From NCBI GenBank assembly GCA_964402715.1, contig CAYODJ010000009.1:1-64000 (forward strand): 64,000 nt of DNA, read 5' to 3'. Every line of letters begins with the position of its first letter. Position 1 is the stretch's first letter. Source of the DNA: CALXOD01 sp964402715. GTDB lineage: Bacteria; Verrucomicrobiota; Lentisphaeria; Victivallales; Victivallaceae. The translations under genes and the position numbers were made by a program. Positions 42,992 through 51,900 of the stretch are shown here, one piece after another. The notes beneath the pieces were generated by a model, which saw only the letters and a list, made by a program, of their open reading frames with translations, did not search any database and was not told where the DNA came from.

Positions 42992-45136
42992 ATGGCTGTG
43001 AAGTTGAGATGCTGGATCCGGGCGGTCTGCACCGGCGCGGCTCTGTGGCATTTGACGTGCGGTTGCGCGGCGGTCAAACCGATTCCGGAAGATCCCCCGC
43101 AGAGACGACAGTGGACGCCGTCGGAAGTTTCGACTCAGCTCGGAGACGCGGATCCGTGGGAGGGATTCAACCGATCCATGTTTGCGGTAAACCGGTTCGG
43201 GATGCTTTACATAATCCGCCCCGTGGGGTGGATCTGGGGTGCGATCCTGCCGCGAATAGCAATCAGATGCATCGACAACGCGGCGGAGAACCTGACTTTC
43301 CCCGCCAAGACCGTCAGTTGTCTGCTGCAGGCGCATTGGAAAGACGGCGGTGTTGAACTTCTCAGATTTTTGACAAACAGCACCATCGGCATCGGCGGCC
43401 TGTTTGATCCAGCCGAATATTATTTCGGGCTGTTTGCGAGAAAAGAGACGTTTGGGCAAGCTTTCGAAAGCTGGGGCATAGGTCCGGGTTACACACTGAT
43501 GCTGCCGGTGAGCACGGCCACAAATGTCCGCGACAACATCGGCATGATCTTCGATATCGCTCTGGACATAAAAACGTACCTTCCGTATGGCGTATCAACG
43601 GCGACCGGAGTGAACCGCGCTGTGCGCAATTACCGCACATACAGCCGGATGGACAAGAGCAACGCCGACCCGTACCAGATCGTCAAGGAGTACAGTCTGC
43701 TTAACCGGCTGATGCAGCAGCGCGACTGGGAGGTCAACATGAAGCTGGCGGCGGCCGGCGCGAAACAACAGGCTGACAATGCCGACAAAACGGATTCGGC
43801 GGAGCAGAAACCTGAACCCGCAGTCAAAGTTCCGGCCGGCGTCAGGGGACAGCTGGTGACGCTGCCCCGTTACCGGCCGGAGAACCCATATTCGGATGCG
43901 GTGCGCGCGGTCATGTTCAAATCCCAGACGGACGAAGACAGCATCTGGACTCATCTCTCGCCGTGGAACAGCGATTTCACCAACAAGGCGCAGTTGCGGG
44001 ATCTCGCCGCGCTTCGTCCCGATGCCGATGACATGGAATACGCCTTCTGGATTTCTCCCGACAAAGCCAAAGGATCATCGGCGCCATTGGTCATCCTGCT
44101 GCCGGGAACCGGCAGTCATTATCTCAATTCCAGCACTGTTGCCATGGCCGAGGTGCTTTACCGTCAGGGCTATTCGGTAATCGCCATTCCGAGCGTGTTC
44201 CACTGGACTTACTATGAATCCGTGCATCCCGGCAAACTGCCGGGCTACACACCGGACGACGCCGCGTCTCTGCGCCACTCGCTCGCCAGAATTCTGAACG
44301 ACCTTTCAAATGACGAAGACGTGCGGCTGCGGCCGGAGTCGGTAAGTGTAATCGGATTCTCTCTCGGAGGACTGGACGCGCTTCACATCGCCGCGCAGGA
44401 GGAAAAAGCGGACACTCTGCACCTGAAACGCTGCATAGCCGTCAATCCGCCCGTGAATCTGCTGTATGCCTTGGATCGGATTGACGAGTGCTCCGACGCA
44501 ATGAAGGGTTGGCCTGAAGAAAAGGTGGAACAGACACTGATGGAATCGTTCGGAAAGGCGATGGCCGCCATGGAGCAGTGCCAACCGTGGCTGGATCCGG
44601 TGGCGGTTCCGACGCATTTCGATCTGCCGGAAATCGCGACGGTCGATCCTTCACGATATGATTACCGCACTTTCCTGACTCGCGAACAGAGCCGGATACT
44701 GATTTCCATGACGTTCCGCTTTGCTTTGCGTGACATTCTGATGGTGGCATGCCGAGACGGCCGTATCCCCGAGGAGATGAAGCCCCCGTACGGATGGGGG
44801 GATCGCACACGGTTTTATCTGGAGATCGATCGGTTGACATACCGCGACTATCTGACGCGGTACATGATGCCCTTGTACGGGAGCGGACTGAATGCGGACA
44901 ATGCGTTGAACGAGCTTGGGTACCGCGCCGGACTGCATTGCATCGAATCAACCCTCAGGAACAGCGACAAAGTCAGGGTGCTGCATACTCTCGATGACTT
45001 CCTGGTTTCCGACGAGGACAGGCGTTTTCTGGATTCCGCTCTGGGCGACCGCATTGTCTGGTTTGATCACGGTTCCCATCTGGGATATTTGTACTACGGG
45101 CAAGTTCATCGCGCCTTGCTGAGGCAGCTGCAATAA
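42992..45136 (+). CDS. MlaA (VacJ) lipoprotein fused to an alpha/beta hydrolase
   Basis: A 714-residue two-part envelope protein. Residues 1-25 form a signal peptide with an atypical lipobox (TCGC, Cys25). Residues 50-250 are a full MlaA domain: DPWEGFNRSMFAVN, IIRPVGWIW, FLTNSTIGIGGLFDPAEY, GQAFESWGIGPGYTLMLP, DPYQIVKEY. After a charged linker (250-290), residues 345-714 are an alpha/beta hydrolase with oxyanion region LLPGTGSH, nucleophile Ser457 in GFSLGG, probable acid in DDFLVSDED (668-674) and probable His696 in DHGSHLG. MlaA sits in the outer membrane removing surface phospholipid, so a fused lipase or phospholipase is a plausible inference. No other mla genes are in the window. ATG 42992 (AAGGA upstream) is chosen over a GTG at 42953. 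Confidence 0.87.
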   Translation: MAVKLRCWIRAVCTGAALWHLTCGCAAVKPIPEDPPQRRQWTPSEVSTQLGDADPWEGFNRSMFAVNRFGMLYIIRPVGWIWGAILPRIAIRCIDNAAENLTFPAKTVSCLLQAHWKDGGVELLRFLTNSTIGIGGLFDPAEYYFGLFARKETFGQAFESWGIGPGYTLMLPVSTATNVRDNIGMIFDIALDIKTYLPYGVSTATGVNRAVRNYRTYSRMDKSNADPYQIVKEYSLLNRLMQQRDWEVNMKLAAAGAKQQADNADKTDSAEQKPEPAVKVPAGVRGQLVTLPRYRPENPYSDAVRAVMFKSQTDEDSIWTHLSPWNSDFTNKAQLRDLAALRPDADDMEYAFWISPDKAKGSSAPLVILLPGTGSHYLNSSTVAMAEVLYRQGYSVIAIPSVFHWTYYESVHPGKLPGYTPDDAASLRHSLARILNDLSNDEDVRLRPESVSVIGFSLGGLDALHIAAQEEKADTLHLKRCIAVNPPVNLLYALDRIDECSDAMKGWPEEKVEQTLMESFGKAMAAMEQCQPWLDPVAVPTHFDLPEIATVDPSRYDYRTFLTREQSRILISMTFRFALRDILMVACRDGRIPEEMKPPYGWGDRTRFYLEIDRLTYRDYLTRYMMPLYGSGLNADNALNELGYRAGLHCIESTLRNSDKVRVLHTLDDFLVSDEDRRFLDSALGDRIVWFDHGSHLGYLYYGQVHRALLRQLQ

Positions 45137-45238
45137 CACTCACGGCGGGAAAGAGGCCGGTCGGACGGCCGCAGGATCTGCCTGCCCCCCCGCCGATGCT
45201 CCGGAGATGTCCGTCCGATGTCCGCAGGGGGGCGGAAT

Positions 45239-46393
45239 TTATTCTGCGGATTTCTGTTCCAGCCGCCTGATCTCCTGCGAGACCGTCCAGGCGCTGGAAT
45301 AAAACTTTAAATCGTTCTCCGCACGTCTGGCGTCAGGAGTCGCACGCAGCAGTCTGACCGCTTCTTTCTGACACCGGATCGCATTCTCAATTTGACCGAC
45401 ATAATAATAGCTGCGGGCCATTGCTCCCGCCGCACGGCCGCGCTCCCGTTCACTGGCGAATTTACCCTTTGCATAGGCGGCGCGGGCCAAAGTGTAAACA
45501 CTGATAAGCTGGAATGTGCCCGCAGGCCGGCGCATCAAGTTCTCCGACAGCTTCACCAACAGCATTGGCCGATCCGTGAATTCCTCGGCAATACGGGCAT
45601 ACGCATCCAGTACCGGCTTCTCGGACAAGGCGCTGTCGGCCGTGCCGCGTTCCAGCAGCAGTCTCAATCTGGTCTCGTGGAATTCGAACACCTTGGGCTT
45701 GCGGTCAATAGCCGCGTTCAAATCCGCCAATGCCTGCTCCATGGCGTTCAATCTGTGCGCCAGCAGACTGGCTCTCGACGTGGTCAGAAGCACGTCATCC
45801 GGGAAACGCCGTAGTCTGGCATCCAGCAGCTCCAGCGCTTTCCGATAGTTCTTCGCGCGGATGACGGCGAACATCTCTCTGTCAAAACGGTCAAAATCCG
45901 CAGCGGCGGCCAGATCGTATTCCCCCGCGACGATTTTTCCGAGAACACTGCTCAACTCCGCTGTCGGGCCGAGCCAAAGCAATACGCCGCCCTTGCTGAC
46001 GACGGCGTCGGTCGGCAGCCGATCTCTCTGTCGCAAATAACTGTCGGCGGTTCTGACCATATTGTCGGAGGCGATGGACATATCCAGCGTCTTCATCGCG
46101 GGGTCCTTGCGCAGCGAGTCGGCATCATCGCTGCCGACGGCCAGAAATTCCACGTCCTTCTTCCCGAATTTTTCCTTGACTGCATTTATCAACGGCACGG
46201 CCTGTTCACAGGACATGGACTTAGTCCCCCAGAAGTGAATCACCAGCAATTTCCTGCCTTTTAAATCCGCCAGCTTTATTGGGGAGCCTTTGACGAATTC
46301 CTGCAGCTGCAGTTCCGGCGCCGGTGCGCCGATCGGCGCCGCCACGACACCATGGACCATGACCGTCATCAGCAACAAAAGCGTATATTTCAT
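45239..46393 (-). CDS. Exported thioredoxin-fold (TlpA/redoxin-like) protein with TPR-like C-terminus
   Basis: A 384-residue exported protein. The signal peptide is MKYTLLLLMTVMVHGVVAA. A redoxin domain (about 22-170) starts IGAPAPELQLQEFVKGSPI and reads LLVIHFWGTKSMSCEQA at the active site. The CxxC of TlpA is replaced by Ser59-x2-Cys62, leaving one Cys. The remaining 200 residues are helical with TPR-like repeats (NYRKALELLDARLRRFPDD, MEQALADLNAAIDRKP, GQIENAIRCQKEAVRLL). A disulfide reductase role is doubtful, and a peroxiredoxin-like or binding role is possible. It is 124 bp downstream of the MurB-Ddl gene. Confidence 0.78.
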   Translation of the reverse strand: MKYTLLLLMTVMVHGVVAAPIGAPAPELQLQEFVKGSPIKLADLKGRKLLVIHFWGTKSMSCEQAVPLINAVKEKFGKKDVEFLAVGSDDADSLRKDPAMKTLDMSIASDNMVRTADSYLRQRDRLPTDAVVSKGGVLLWLGPTAELSSVLGKIVAGEYDLAAAADFDRFDREMFAVIRAKNYRKALELLDARLRRFPDDVLLTTSRASLLAHRLNAMEQALADLNAAIDRKPKVFEFHETRLRLLLERGTADSALSEKPVLDAYARIAEEFTDRPMLLVKLSENLMRRPAGTFQLISVYTLARAAYAKGKFASERERGRAAGAMARSYYYVGQIENAIRCQKEAVRLLRATPDARRAENDLKFYSSAWTVSQEIRRLEQKSAE

Positions 46394-46517
46394 GAGACCG
46401 TGCCTTCTGTTTTGCCTCGTCACGCATGAAACAGGAAAACGCCACGGAAGACATCTCAGGCGCGCTTCCGTCAGAAAAACGAACCCATGCCCCGTCATGG
46501 ACGGACAGCTGCGCACG

Positions 46518-48365
46518 TCACGACCTTCTGTTCAACGCAGCTTGCACCAGTGAGGATGTCAGACGTTCAAAAGACAGCCCGCTCTCTTTCGCCGCCTTGG
46601 GCACCAGGCTGGTGGCGGTGCAGCCGGGAATGGCATTCCCCTCGAGTATGTAGAAAATCCCGTCTTCTCCCATGATAAAGTCAATCCGCAGCATGTCACG
46701 GCAGCCGAATTCCCTGAAAAACCGTGTGGCGATGTCGGTGATTTCCCTCGTCTGCTCAGCCGACAGCGATGGAGCGGGACAGCAATATTCCGTCCGGCCG
46801 TCCTTGTAGACATACTTGGCGTCGTAATCGTAGAATCCGTGCGGGCTGCGTATTTCGACAACCGGCAGAGCCTGACCTTTGATGACCGGCACCGTCAGTT
46901 CAACGCCCCGGATGAACTGCTCGACCAACAAAACGGAATCATAGGAGAAAGCCGTCTCCAGCGCCCCCTCCCATTGGTCGGCGTTCTCCACTTTCACGAT
47001 GCCTATGGTAGAGCCCTCGCGGGGAGGTTTTATGACCACCGGATACCTCAGGGACGCCGGCAGCTCCCGGTACGATGCTGTCACAATTCCCCAGGGAGCC
47101 GTCGGCAGGTTCAATTCGTCGAGCTTGCGCTTGGTCGCGATTTTATCCATGAGCAGCGCGCAGGCTCCGCTCCCGCTACCGACAAAACGGATATCATTCA
47201 TTTCCAGAAGCCGTTGCAGCGTGCCGTCCTCGCCAAATCCCCCGTGGAGCACAGGGTAGACGACGTCCGCAGTTCGCATTTCCGGCAGCATTTCGCATGA
47301 CTGCAGATCCACCTCGACAACGCTGTACCCGCCGCGCCGCAGCGCTCCGGCCACGGCGCGACCGGAGCGCAGTGAAATCTCCCTCTCACTGCTCACGCCG
47401 CCGAACAACACCGCGACGCTGGGAGACGGAGCCCCCCGGCGAAAACGCTCCACCGCATCCGGAGCGGCAAATCGCACTTCCGGTTCCAGATAAAAATGAA
47501 ACCGTTCCGCCACCCGTTGACGCACTTCCGTCATCAATGTCAACAGATCGGACTCGGACGCCTCGCCGTGGTTGACAAAGTAATTCGCATGCACGCTGCT
47601 GATTTCCAACGCCCCCTGCCGTCGACCTTTCAATCCGCACTCGTCGATGAGCCTCCCCGCAGGTTCGTCGGGAGAGACATTGCGGAAGACGCATCCGGCG
47701 GTGCGTCCTTTCGGTTCAACATTCCTGCGCAGCGCGATCTCCGTATTGATCCTGGCCAGCTCCTCATCCGGGTCGGCGGCGGGCAATTTCAGTATGGCGG
47801 ATGTCAGAATGACATCGTCCGGGACGGAACTGCGATGATCACGCCATTCTATCGCGTCTCCTTCGCTGTTCCAGATGGAGCCGTTGTGCCGACAGCCACA
47901 CAGCTGCAATATCAACTCGCCGACGGAGTGTCCGCGCGCCGACGCATTCATGACAATGGCTCCGCCGAGCGTACCGGGGATGCCGGCCAGCTCCGCCAAA
48001 CCGCCGAATCCCGCTTTCGCCGCAGTCCGCGCCAGCTCCGCCAGACGCACCGACGCGCCGCAGGTGACATGATTGCGCCCGACGGCGATTGAAGCAAAAG
48101 CGCCGCGGCCAAGCCGGATGGCCACGCCTTCAAACGCCCGATCCATCCCCGCGAAATTGCTGCCCGCTCCGATCACCATGAAAGGAACATTGCGGCCGCT
48201 GAGAAACCGGACCAATCGCGACAAGTCAATATCATCGTCCGGCTCCACCAATACCGGGAGCTCTCCCCCGACGCCGAAGGACGTTATTTCGCGGAAAGAA
48301 ACATTGCAATGCAGAACGATCCCAGGCAATGTCTGACGCAATTCATGGAGGATGGTTGCATTCAC
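46518..48365 (-). CDS. MurB-Ddl fusion: UDP-N-acetylenolpyruvoylglucosamine reductase / D-Ala-D-Ala ligase
   Basis: A 615-residue fusion of two peptidoglycan-precursor enzymes. MurB (about 1-302) has SFGVGG, the FAD motif IGAGSNF and AGIPGTLGGAIVMNASA, with GCVFRN at the proton-donor site (Cys225 instead of the usual Ser) and late Glu in LEPEVRF. Ddl (about 315-615) has LFGGVSSEREISL, HGGFGEDG, KPPREGSTIGI, LRIDFIMGEDG and EGNAIPGCTATSLVP. MurB makes UDP-MurNAc, and Ddl supplies the D-Ala-D-Ala that MurF adds later. The start is set at GTG 48365 because AAGGAG lies 10 bases upstream. An ATG at 48401 without a ribosome-binding site is the alternative. Confidence 0.92.
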   Translation of the reverse strand: MNATILHELRQTLPGIVLHCNVSFREITSFGVGGELPVLVEPDDDIDLSRLVRFLSGRNVPFMVIGAGSNFAGMDRAFEGVAIRLGRGAFASIAVGRNHVTCGASVRLAELARTAAKAGFGGLAELAGIPGTLGGAIVMNASARGHSVGELILQLCGCRHNGSIWNSEGDAIEWRDHRSSVPDDVILTSAILKLPAADPDEELARINTEIALRRNVEPKGRTAGCVFRNVSPDEPAGRLIDECGLKGRRQGALEISSVHANYFVNHGEASESDLLTLMTEVRQRVAERFHFYLEPEVRFAAPDAVERFRRGAPSPSVAVLFGGVSSEREISLRSGRAVAGALRRGGYSVVEVDLQSCEMLPEMRTADVVYPVLHGGFGEDGTLQRLLEMNDIRFVGSGSGACALLMDKIATKRKLDELNLPTAPWGIVTASYRELPASLRYPVVIKPPREGSTIGIVKVENADQWEGALETAFSYDSVLLVEQFIRGVELTVPVIKGQALPVVEIRSPHGFYDYDAKYVYKDGRTEYCCPAPSLSAEQTREITDIATRFFREFGCRDMLRIDFIMGEDGIFYILEGNAIPGCTATSLVPKAAKESGLSFERLTSSLVQAALNRRS

Positions 48366-48439
48366 TTGGTCTTCACTCCTTAAAAAAGCCGTATAAGGCA
48401 TGACGTTGGAACTCGGACACGCTCCGCCCGCGTTCCCAG

Positions 48440-48826
48440 TCAGCCAACATGGAATTCCGAGGACTTCGTCCGCCGCTCCTTTTCGTCGATCACCTCAAGA
48501 AGTCCGTCGGTGGTCAATCTGCGGAAAAAACAACTCCTGTGCCCTGTGTGACAGGCGGCGCCGCCGATCTGTTCGACCTGATAGACGACGGCATCCTGGT
48601 CGCAGTCGACAAGAATGTTGCGAATCAACTGGACGTGGCCGCTGGTCTCCCCCTTCTGCCAGAGCCGGCCGCGGCTGCGGGAAAAGTATGTGGCACGCCC
48701 GGTCCGCAGCGTCGCCTCCCAAGCCGCGTCATTTGCGTAGGCGAGCATCAGAACCTCCCCGGTGCGGTAATCCTGAATCACGACAGGCACCAGCCCTCCG
48801 CCCTTGCTGAAATCGGGTTTGAACAT
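48440..48826 (-). CDS. hisI: Phosphoribosyl-AMP cyclohydrolase
   Basis: A 128-residue single-domain HisI that opens the purine ring of PR-AMP in histidine biosynthesis. Typical motifs are VLMLAYANDAAWEATLRTGRATYFSRSRGRLWQKGETSGH, read here in pieces, the metal-binding DCDQDAVVYQVEQ, and the zinc Cys in GGAACHTGHRSCFFR. No HisE domain is fused and no other his genes are near. The MurB-Ddl start follows 74 bp downstream. Confidence 0.94.
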   Translation of the reverse strand: MFKPDFSKGGGLVPVVIQDYRTGEVLMLAYANDAAWEATLRTGRATYFSRSRGRLWQKGETSGHVQLIRNILVDCDQDAVVYQVEQIGGAACHTGHRSCFFRRLTTDGLLEVIDEKERRTKSSEFHVG

Positions 48827-49334
48827 GAAAACTGCATCCCCCGTTCGACCGCACGCGGTTCACGCGCCGCGCATCACTGCTGCGGACAAATGCGGATTCT
48901 TTGTATCCGCTCCGTCCGCGTGGCAACACGTCGCACGGCCTGACGCATTCCCGCAGGCAACGTGCCCGCCCGAGGCTGCGGCGGGACGCGACGGGAAACA
49001 CGGCGGAGACCGAAACGCACTCCCGTGCGGCACGCGCCACCGAGCGGACACTCGTGCCGCGTTTTCTCCCTCCTTACGACGCCCGTGCATATCGCGGCTG
49101 CGCCGCGCTGCCATAAAATGCAGTCTTTTCCGGATTTTTTCAAGCACAACAACGAACCGTCTTCAGCGGGACGCACGTACACGCAGAAGGGAACACGAAC
49201 GGACGGCACGCTTTCCGACGGCGCACACGGAAAAGCGAACCGGCGTGAAGCCGCCTCCTCATCGGAAGAAACACCTGATCGGAAACCACGCCCCCGATTC
49301 CTGCCGGTCCGCCCGGGAGCTTCATGCCTAATCG
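48827..49334. other. Gene-free region between kor and hisI
   Basis: About 500 bp, rich in short C/G repeats. Open frames on both strands are Arg-rich shadows. A weak minus-strand promoter-like TTGAAA...CATTTT near 49118-49145 might serve hisI. Nothing else is seen. Confidence 0.35.
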
Positions 49335-50825
49335 CTAGACATCGTGTTTCCCGATATGCTCCATCACCGCCTTCTTGCCTTCGTAAAATGCATAAAGGTT
49401 CTGCTTTATAACCTCCGGCTTGCTGCTGAAACTGTCGATGATGGACTCTTCAAAAGCACGGTCGAAATCCACCTTGTCCTCCCCCTCGAGATAATGATCG
49501 ATCAAAATCACCGAGAGTGCGCCTAAAATCACGGAATTGGCACATTTCCGATTCCCCACCCGGTTTGCGGCAATGTCCAGAGCGTCAATGCCGAGCACCT
49601 TCTTGTCCCCGCCGACCTCCGGCCGTTTCATGGTCGAACTGTCGTACAGCAGAACGCCGTTCTGCTTGAGTTCGTGAATGAACTTCTCAAGAGCCGTCTG
49701 CGTCATGGCAATCAACAGGTTGCAATCGCGATCTATCAGAGGAGAGGAGATTTTATCATGACTGAGTATGATGGAGCAGCTCGCGGAGCCGCCGCGCTGC
49801 TCCGGACCGTATGAGGGCATCCACGTGACGTTGAAATTGCGCAGTTTGGCCATGTTCGCAAGCATGATTCCGAGACTTAAAATCCCCTGTCCACCGAAAC
49901 CGCCGATCTTGATTCTGCGTTCATAGTTGAAAATGCGCGACTCATTGCGGAAAGTCTTCGGCACACCGATATTGAGTTTGCGGGGAAACAGCAGATCCTT
50001 GACCTTGCCCGCATCATGAATCGGAGGCGGCGGCATCGGCGAAAACTCCGCCGCGGCGTTGTCGCGGAAACATCCGAGCGGAAAATACTTCGTCATCTGC
50101 TCCTCTATGAACGCATTGATCTCCTGCGCGGTCATCCTGAGGTTCACCGGGCACGGGGAGAGAACCTCCACCAGTGAGAAGCCGCGGCGCTCCTTGAGGT
50201 TTTCTATCGCCTTGAAAACCGCTTTCCTGGCGTCACGTATGTGCGCCGTCGTCGTCAATGCGACACGCTCAATGTAAACCGGTGATTCCAGCGCGTTTGT
50301 CAATTCGCAGACCTTGAGCGGAAATCCATCCGTCGCGGTATTCCTTCCGTAGGGGGACGTGACGGTTTTCTGCCCGGGCAGGGTGGTAGGCGCCATCTGT
50401 CCGCCCGTCATGCCGTAGTTGGCGTTATTGACGAAGAACACGCTCATTTTCTCGCCGCGGTTCGCGGCCTGAATGAATTCATTGAATCCAATCGCTCCAA
50501 GATCGCCATCCCCTTGGTAGGAGATGACATACGATTTCGGGTTGGCGCGTGAAATGCCGGTGCCGACCGCAGGCGCACGCCCGTGCGCCACGGAAATGCT
50601 GCCGCAGTTGAAGTAATAGTATGCGAACACGGCGCATCCGACCGGCGCAATCACAACAGTGTCCTTCTGAATGCCGTGCTGCTCGATAGCCTCGGCAATC
50701 AATTTGTGCAGTATGCCATGCCCGCACCCCGGACAATAGTGCATGTTCTTTTTGAGAGAACCGGGCCTGCGGACAAATGTATCGAAAAAAACGGAGGATT
50801 TGCCGAATTTAACTCTTTCGCCCAT
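49335..50825 (-). CDS. 2-oxoacid:ferredoxin oxidoreductase, fused beta-gamma subunit
   Basis: A 496-residue fusion. The beta part (about 1-285) binds thiamine diphosphate: CPGCGHGILHKL, GRAPAVGTGI, and GDGDLGAIGF followed by VNNANYGMTGGQ. The gamma part (about 305-496) has IKIGGFGGQGILSLGIMLA and SYGPEQRGGSASC. With the alpha and ferredoxin subunits encoded just upstream it would convert a 2-oxoacid and CoA to acyl-CoA, CO2 and reduced ferredoxin. The order and motifs resemble Vor/Kor (branched-chain or 2-oxoglutarate) enzymes. The substrate is not decided by sequence. It overlaps the alpha gene by 17 bp. Confidence 0.9.
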   Translation of the reverse strand: MGERVKFGKSSVFFDTFVRRPGSLKKNMHYCPGCGHGILHKLIAEAIEQHGIQKDTVVIAPVGCAVFAYYYFNCGSISVAHGRAPAVGTGISRANPKSYVISYQGDGDLGAIGFNEFIQAANRGEKMSVFFVNNANYGMTGGQMAPTTLPGQKTVTSPYGRNTATDGFPLKVCELTNALESPVYIERVALTTTAHIRDARKAVFKAIENLKERRGFSLVEVLSPCPVNLRMTAQEINAFIEEQMTKYFPLGCFRDNAAAEFSPMPPPPIHDAGKVKDLLFPRKLNIGVPKTFRNESRIFNYERRIKIGGFGGQGILSLGIMLANMAKLRNFNVTWMPSYGPEQRGGSASCSIILSHDKISSPLIDRDCNLLIAMTQTALEKFIHELKQNGVLLYDSSTMKRPEVGGDKKVLGIDALDIAANRVGNRKCANSVILGALSVILIDHYLEGEDKVDFDRAFEESIIDSFSSKPEVIKQNLYAFYEGKKAVMEHIGKHDV

Positions 50826-51894
50826 TGGTTTGTTCTCCCAGAATTTGTTTCACCATTTCAGACACGTCGGCGCAGGTGGGAATATTGCCGCCCATCCGGT
50901 TGCAGAGATACACGGGCAATTTACAGTCAACGGCGAGTTTTATGTCCTCAATCATCTGTCCGGCGCTCAGCTCGACGCTCACGATCGCCCGCGTCACGCC
51001 GTTGTCCACGAGCCGGCGCAAACTGTTCCTGGGGAAAGGGAACACCATCTGGGGACGTATGATGCCGGCCTTGACGCCCTCGTTCCGCAGAGATTCAACC
51101 GCGCCCAGAGCCACACGCGAACTTATGCCGTAGGCCACCAGCACGACCTCGGCGTCCTGCGTCATGAACTCCTCGGCGCGCTGCTCATTCTCCTCGATGA
51201 TCCGGTATTTCTCCTGCAGCCGCCGGTTCAGCGCTTCGAGATCGTCATGCTCCAGGTAGATGGACGTGATGAAATTCGCCTCACCGTTGACGATACGCCC
51301 CATCTTCCATTCCGGATCGTAATCATAGACCGCCGGTTCCGGGAGCGTGAGCGACTCCATCATCTGCCCGATGACGCCGTCCGCCATGACGTAGGCCGGC
51401 ATTCTATATTTCTCCGCCATGCGGAACGACTCATAGGCCATGTCGCACATTTCCTGCACGGAGTTCGGTGTGAAGACCAGACACTTGTAACTTCCGTGCC
51501 CTCCTCCCTTCACCAGCTGAAAGTAATCAGACTGTTCCGGTCCGATGTTGCCGAGACCGGGGCCGCCGCGGGTGATGTCGGCAATCACCGCCGGCATCTC
51601 GTACGCCGCCAGGTAACTGACTTCCTCCTGCTTCAGACTGATTCCCAAACCGGAACTGGCCGTCATGGCGCGCTTCCCCTCGGCGACGGCGCCGATGACC
51701 ATGTTGATGGCGGCGATCTCCGACTCGGCCTGAATGAACACTCTGTTAAGCTTCGGGAAAAGCGCCGCCGCGCTGTGGGCGATTTCGCTCGCAGGCGTGA
51801 TGGGATAGCCGAAGAAACAGTCGCACCCCGCAAGCAACGCTCCATACACAAGCGCCTCATTACCCTTCAGCAGAAGACGGTTGTTGTGTTCCAT
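50809..51894 (-). CDS. 2-oxoacid:ferredoxin oxidoreductase alpha subunit (VorB/KorA type)
   Basis: A 361-residue alpha subunit with KGNEALVYGALLAGCDCFFGYPITPASEI, AESEIAAINMVIGA, SGLGISLKQEE, and ADITRGGPGLGNIGPEQSDYFQ. These are the pyrimidine-binding and CoA-domain signatures of VorB/KorA proteins. It lies between the ferredoxin subunit gene (6 bp upstream) and the fused beta-gamma gene (overlapping), giving a complete four-function enzyme in one operon. Confidence 0.91.
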   Translation of the reverse strand: MEHNNRLLLKGNEALVYGALLAGCDCFFGYPITPASEIAHSAAALFPKLNRVFIQAESEIAAINMVIGAVAEGKRAMTASSGLGISLKQEEVSYLAAYEMPAVIADITRGGPGLGNIGPEQSDYFQLVKGGGHGSYKCLVFTPNSVQEMCDMAYESFRMAEKYRMPAYVMADGVIGQMMESLTLPEPAVYDYDPEWKMGRIVNGEANFITSIYLEHDDLEALNRRLQEKYRIIEENEQRAEEFMTQDAEVVLVAYGISSRVALGAVESLRNEGVKAGIIRPQMVFPFPRNSLRRLVDNGVTRAIVSVELSAGQMIEDIKLAVDCKLPVYLCNRMGGNIPTCADVSEMVKQILGEQTNGRKS

Positions 51895-51900
51895 AAACCT

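Noticed and set aside
45137..45238. Terminator between the convergent MlaA-hydrolase and TlpA-like genes
   Set aside because: Short C/G repeats are present, but I could not define a clean stem followed by a T-tract on either strand.
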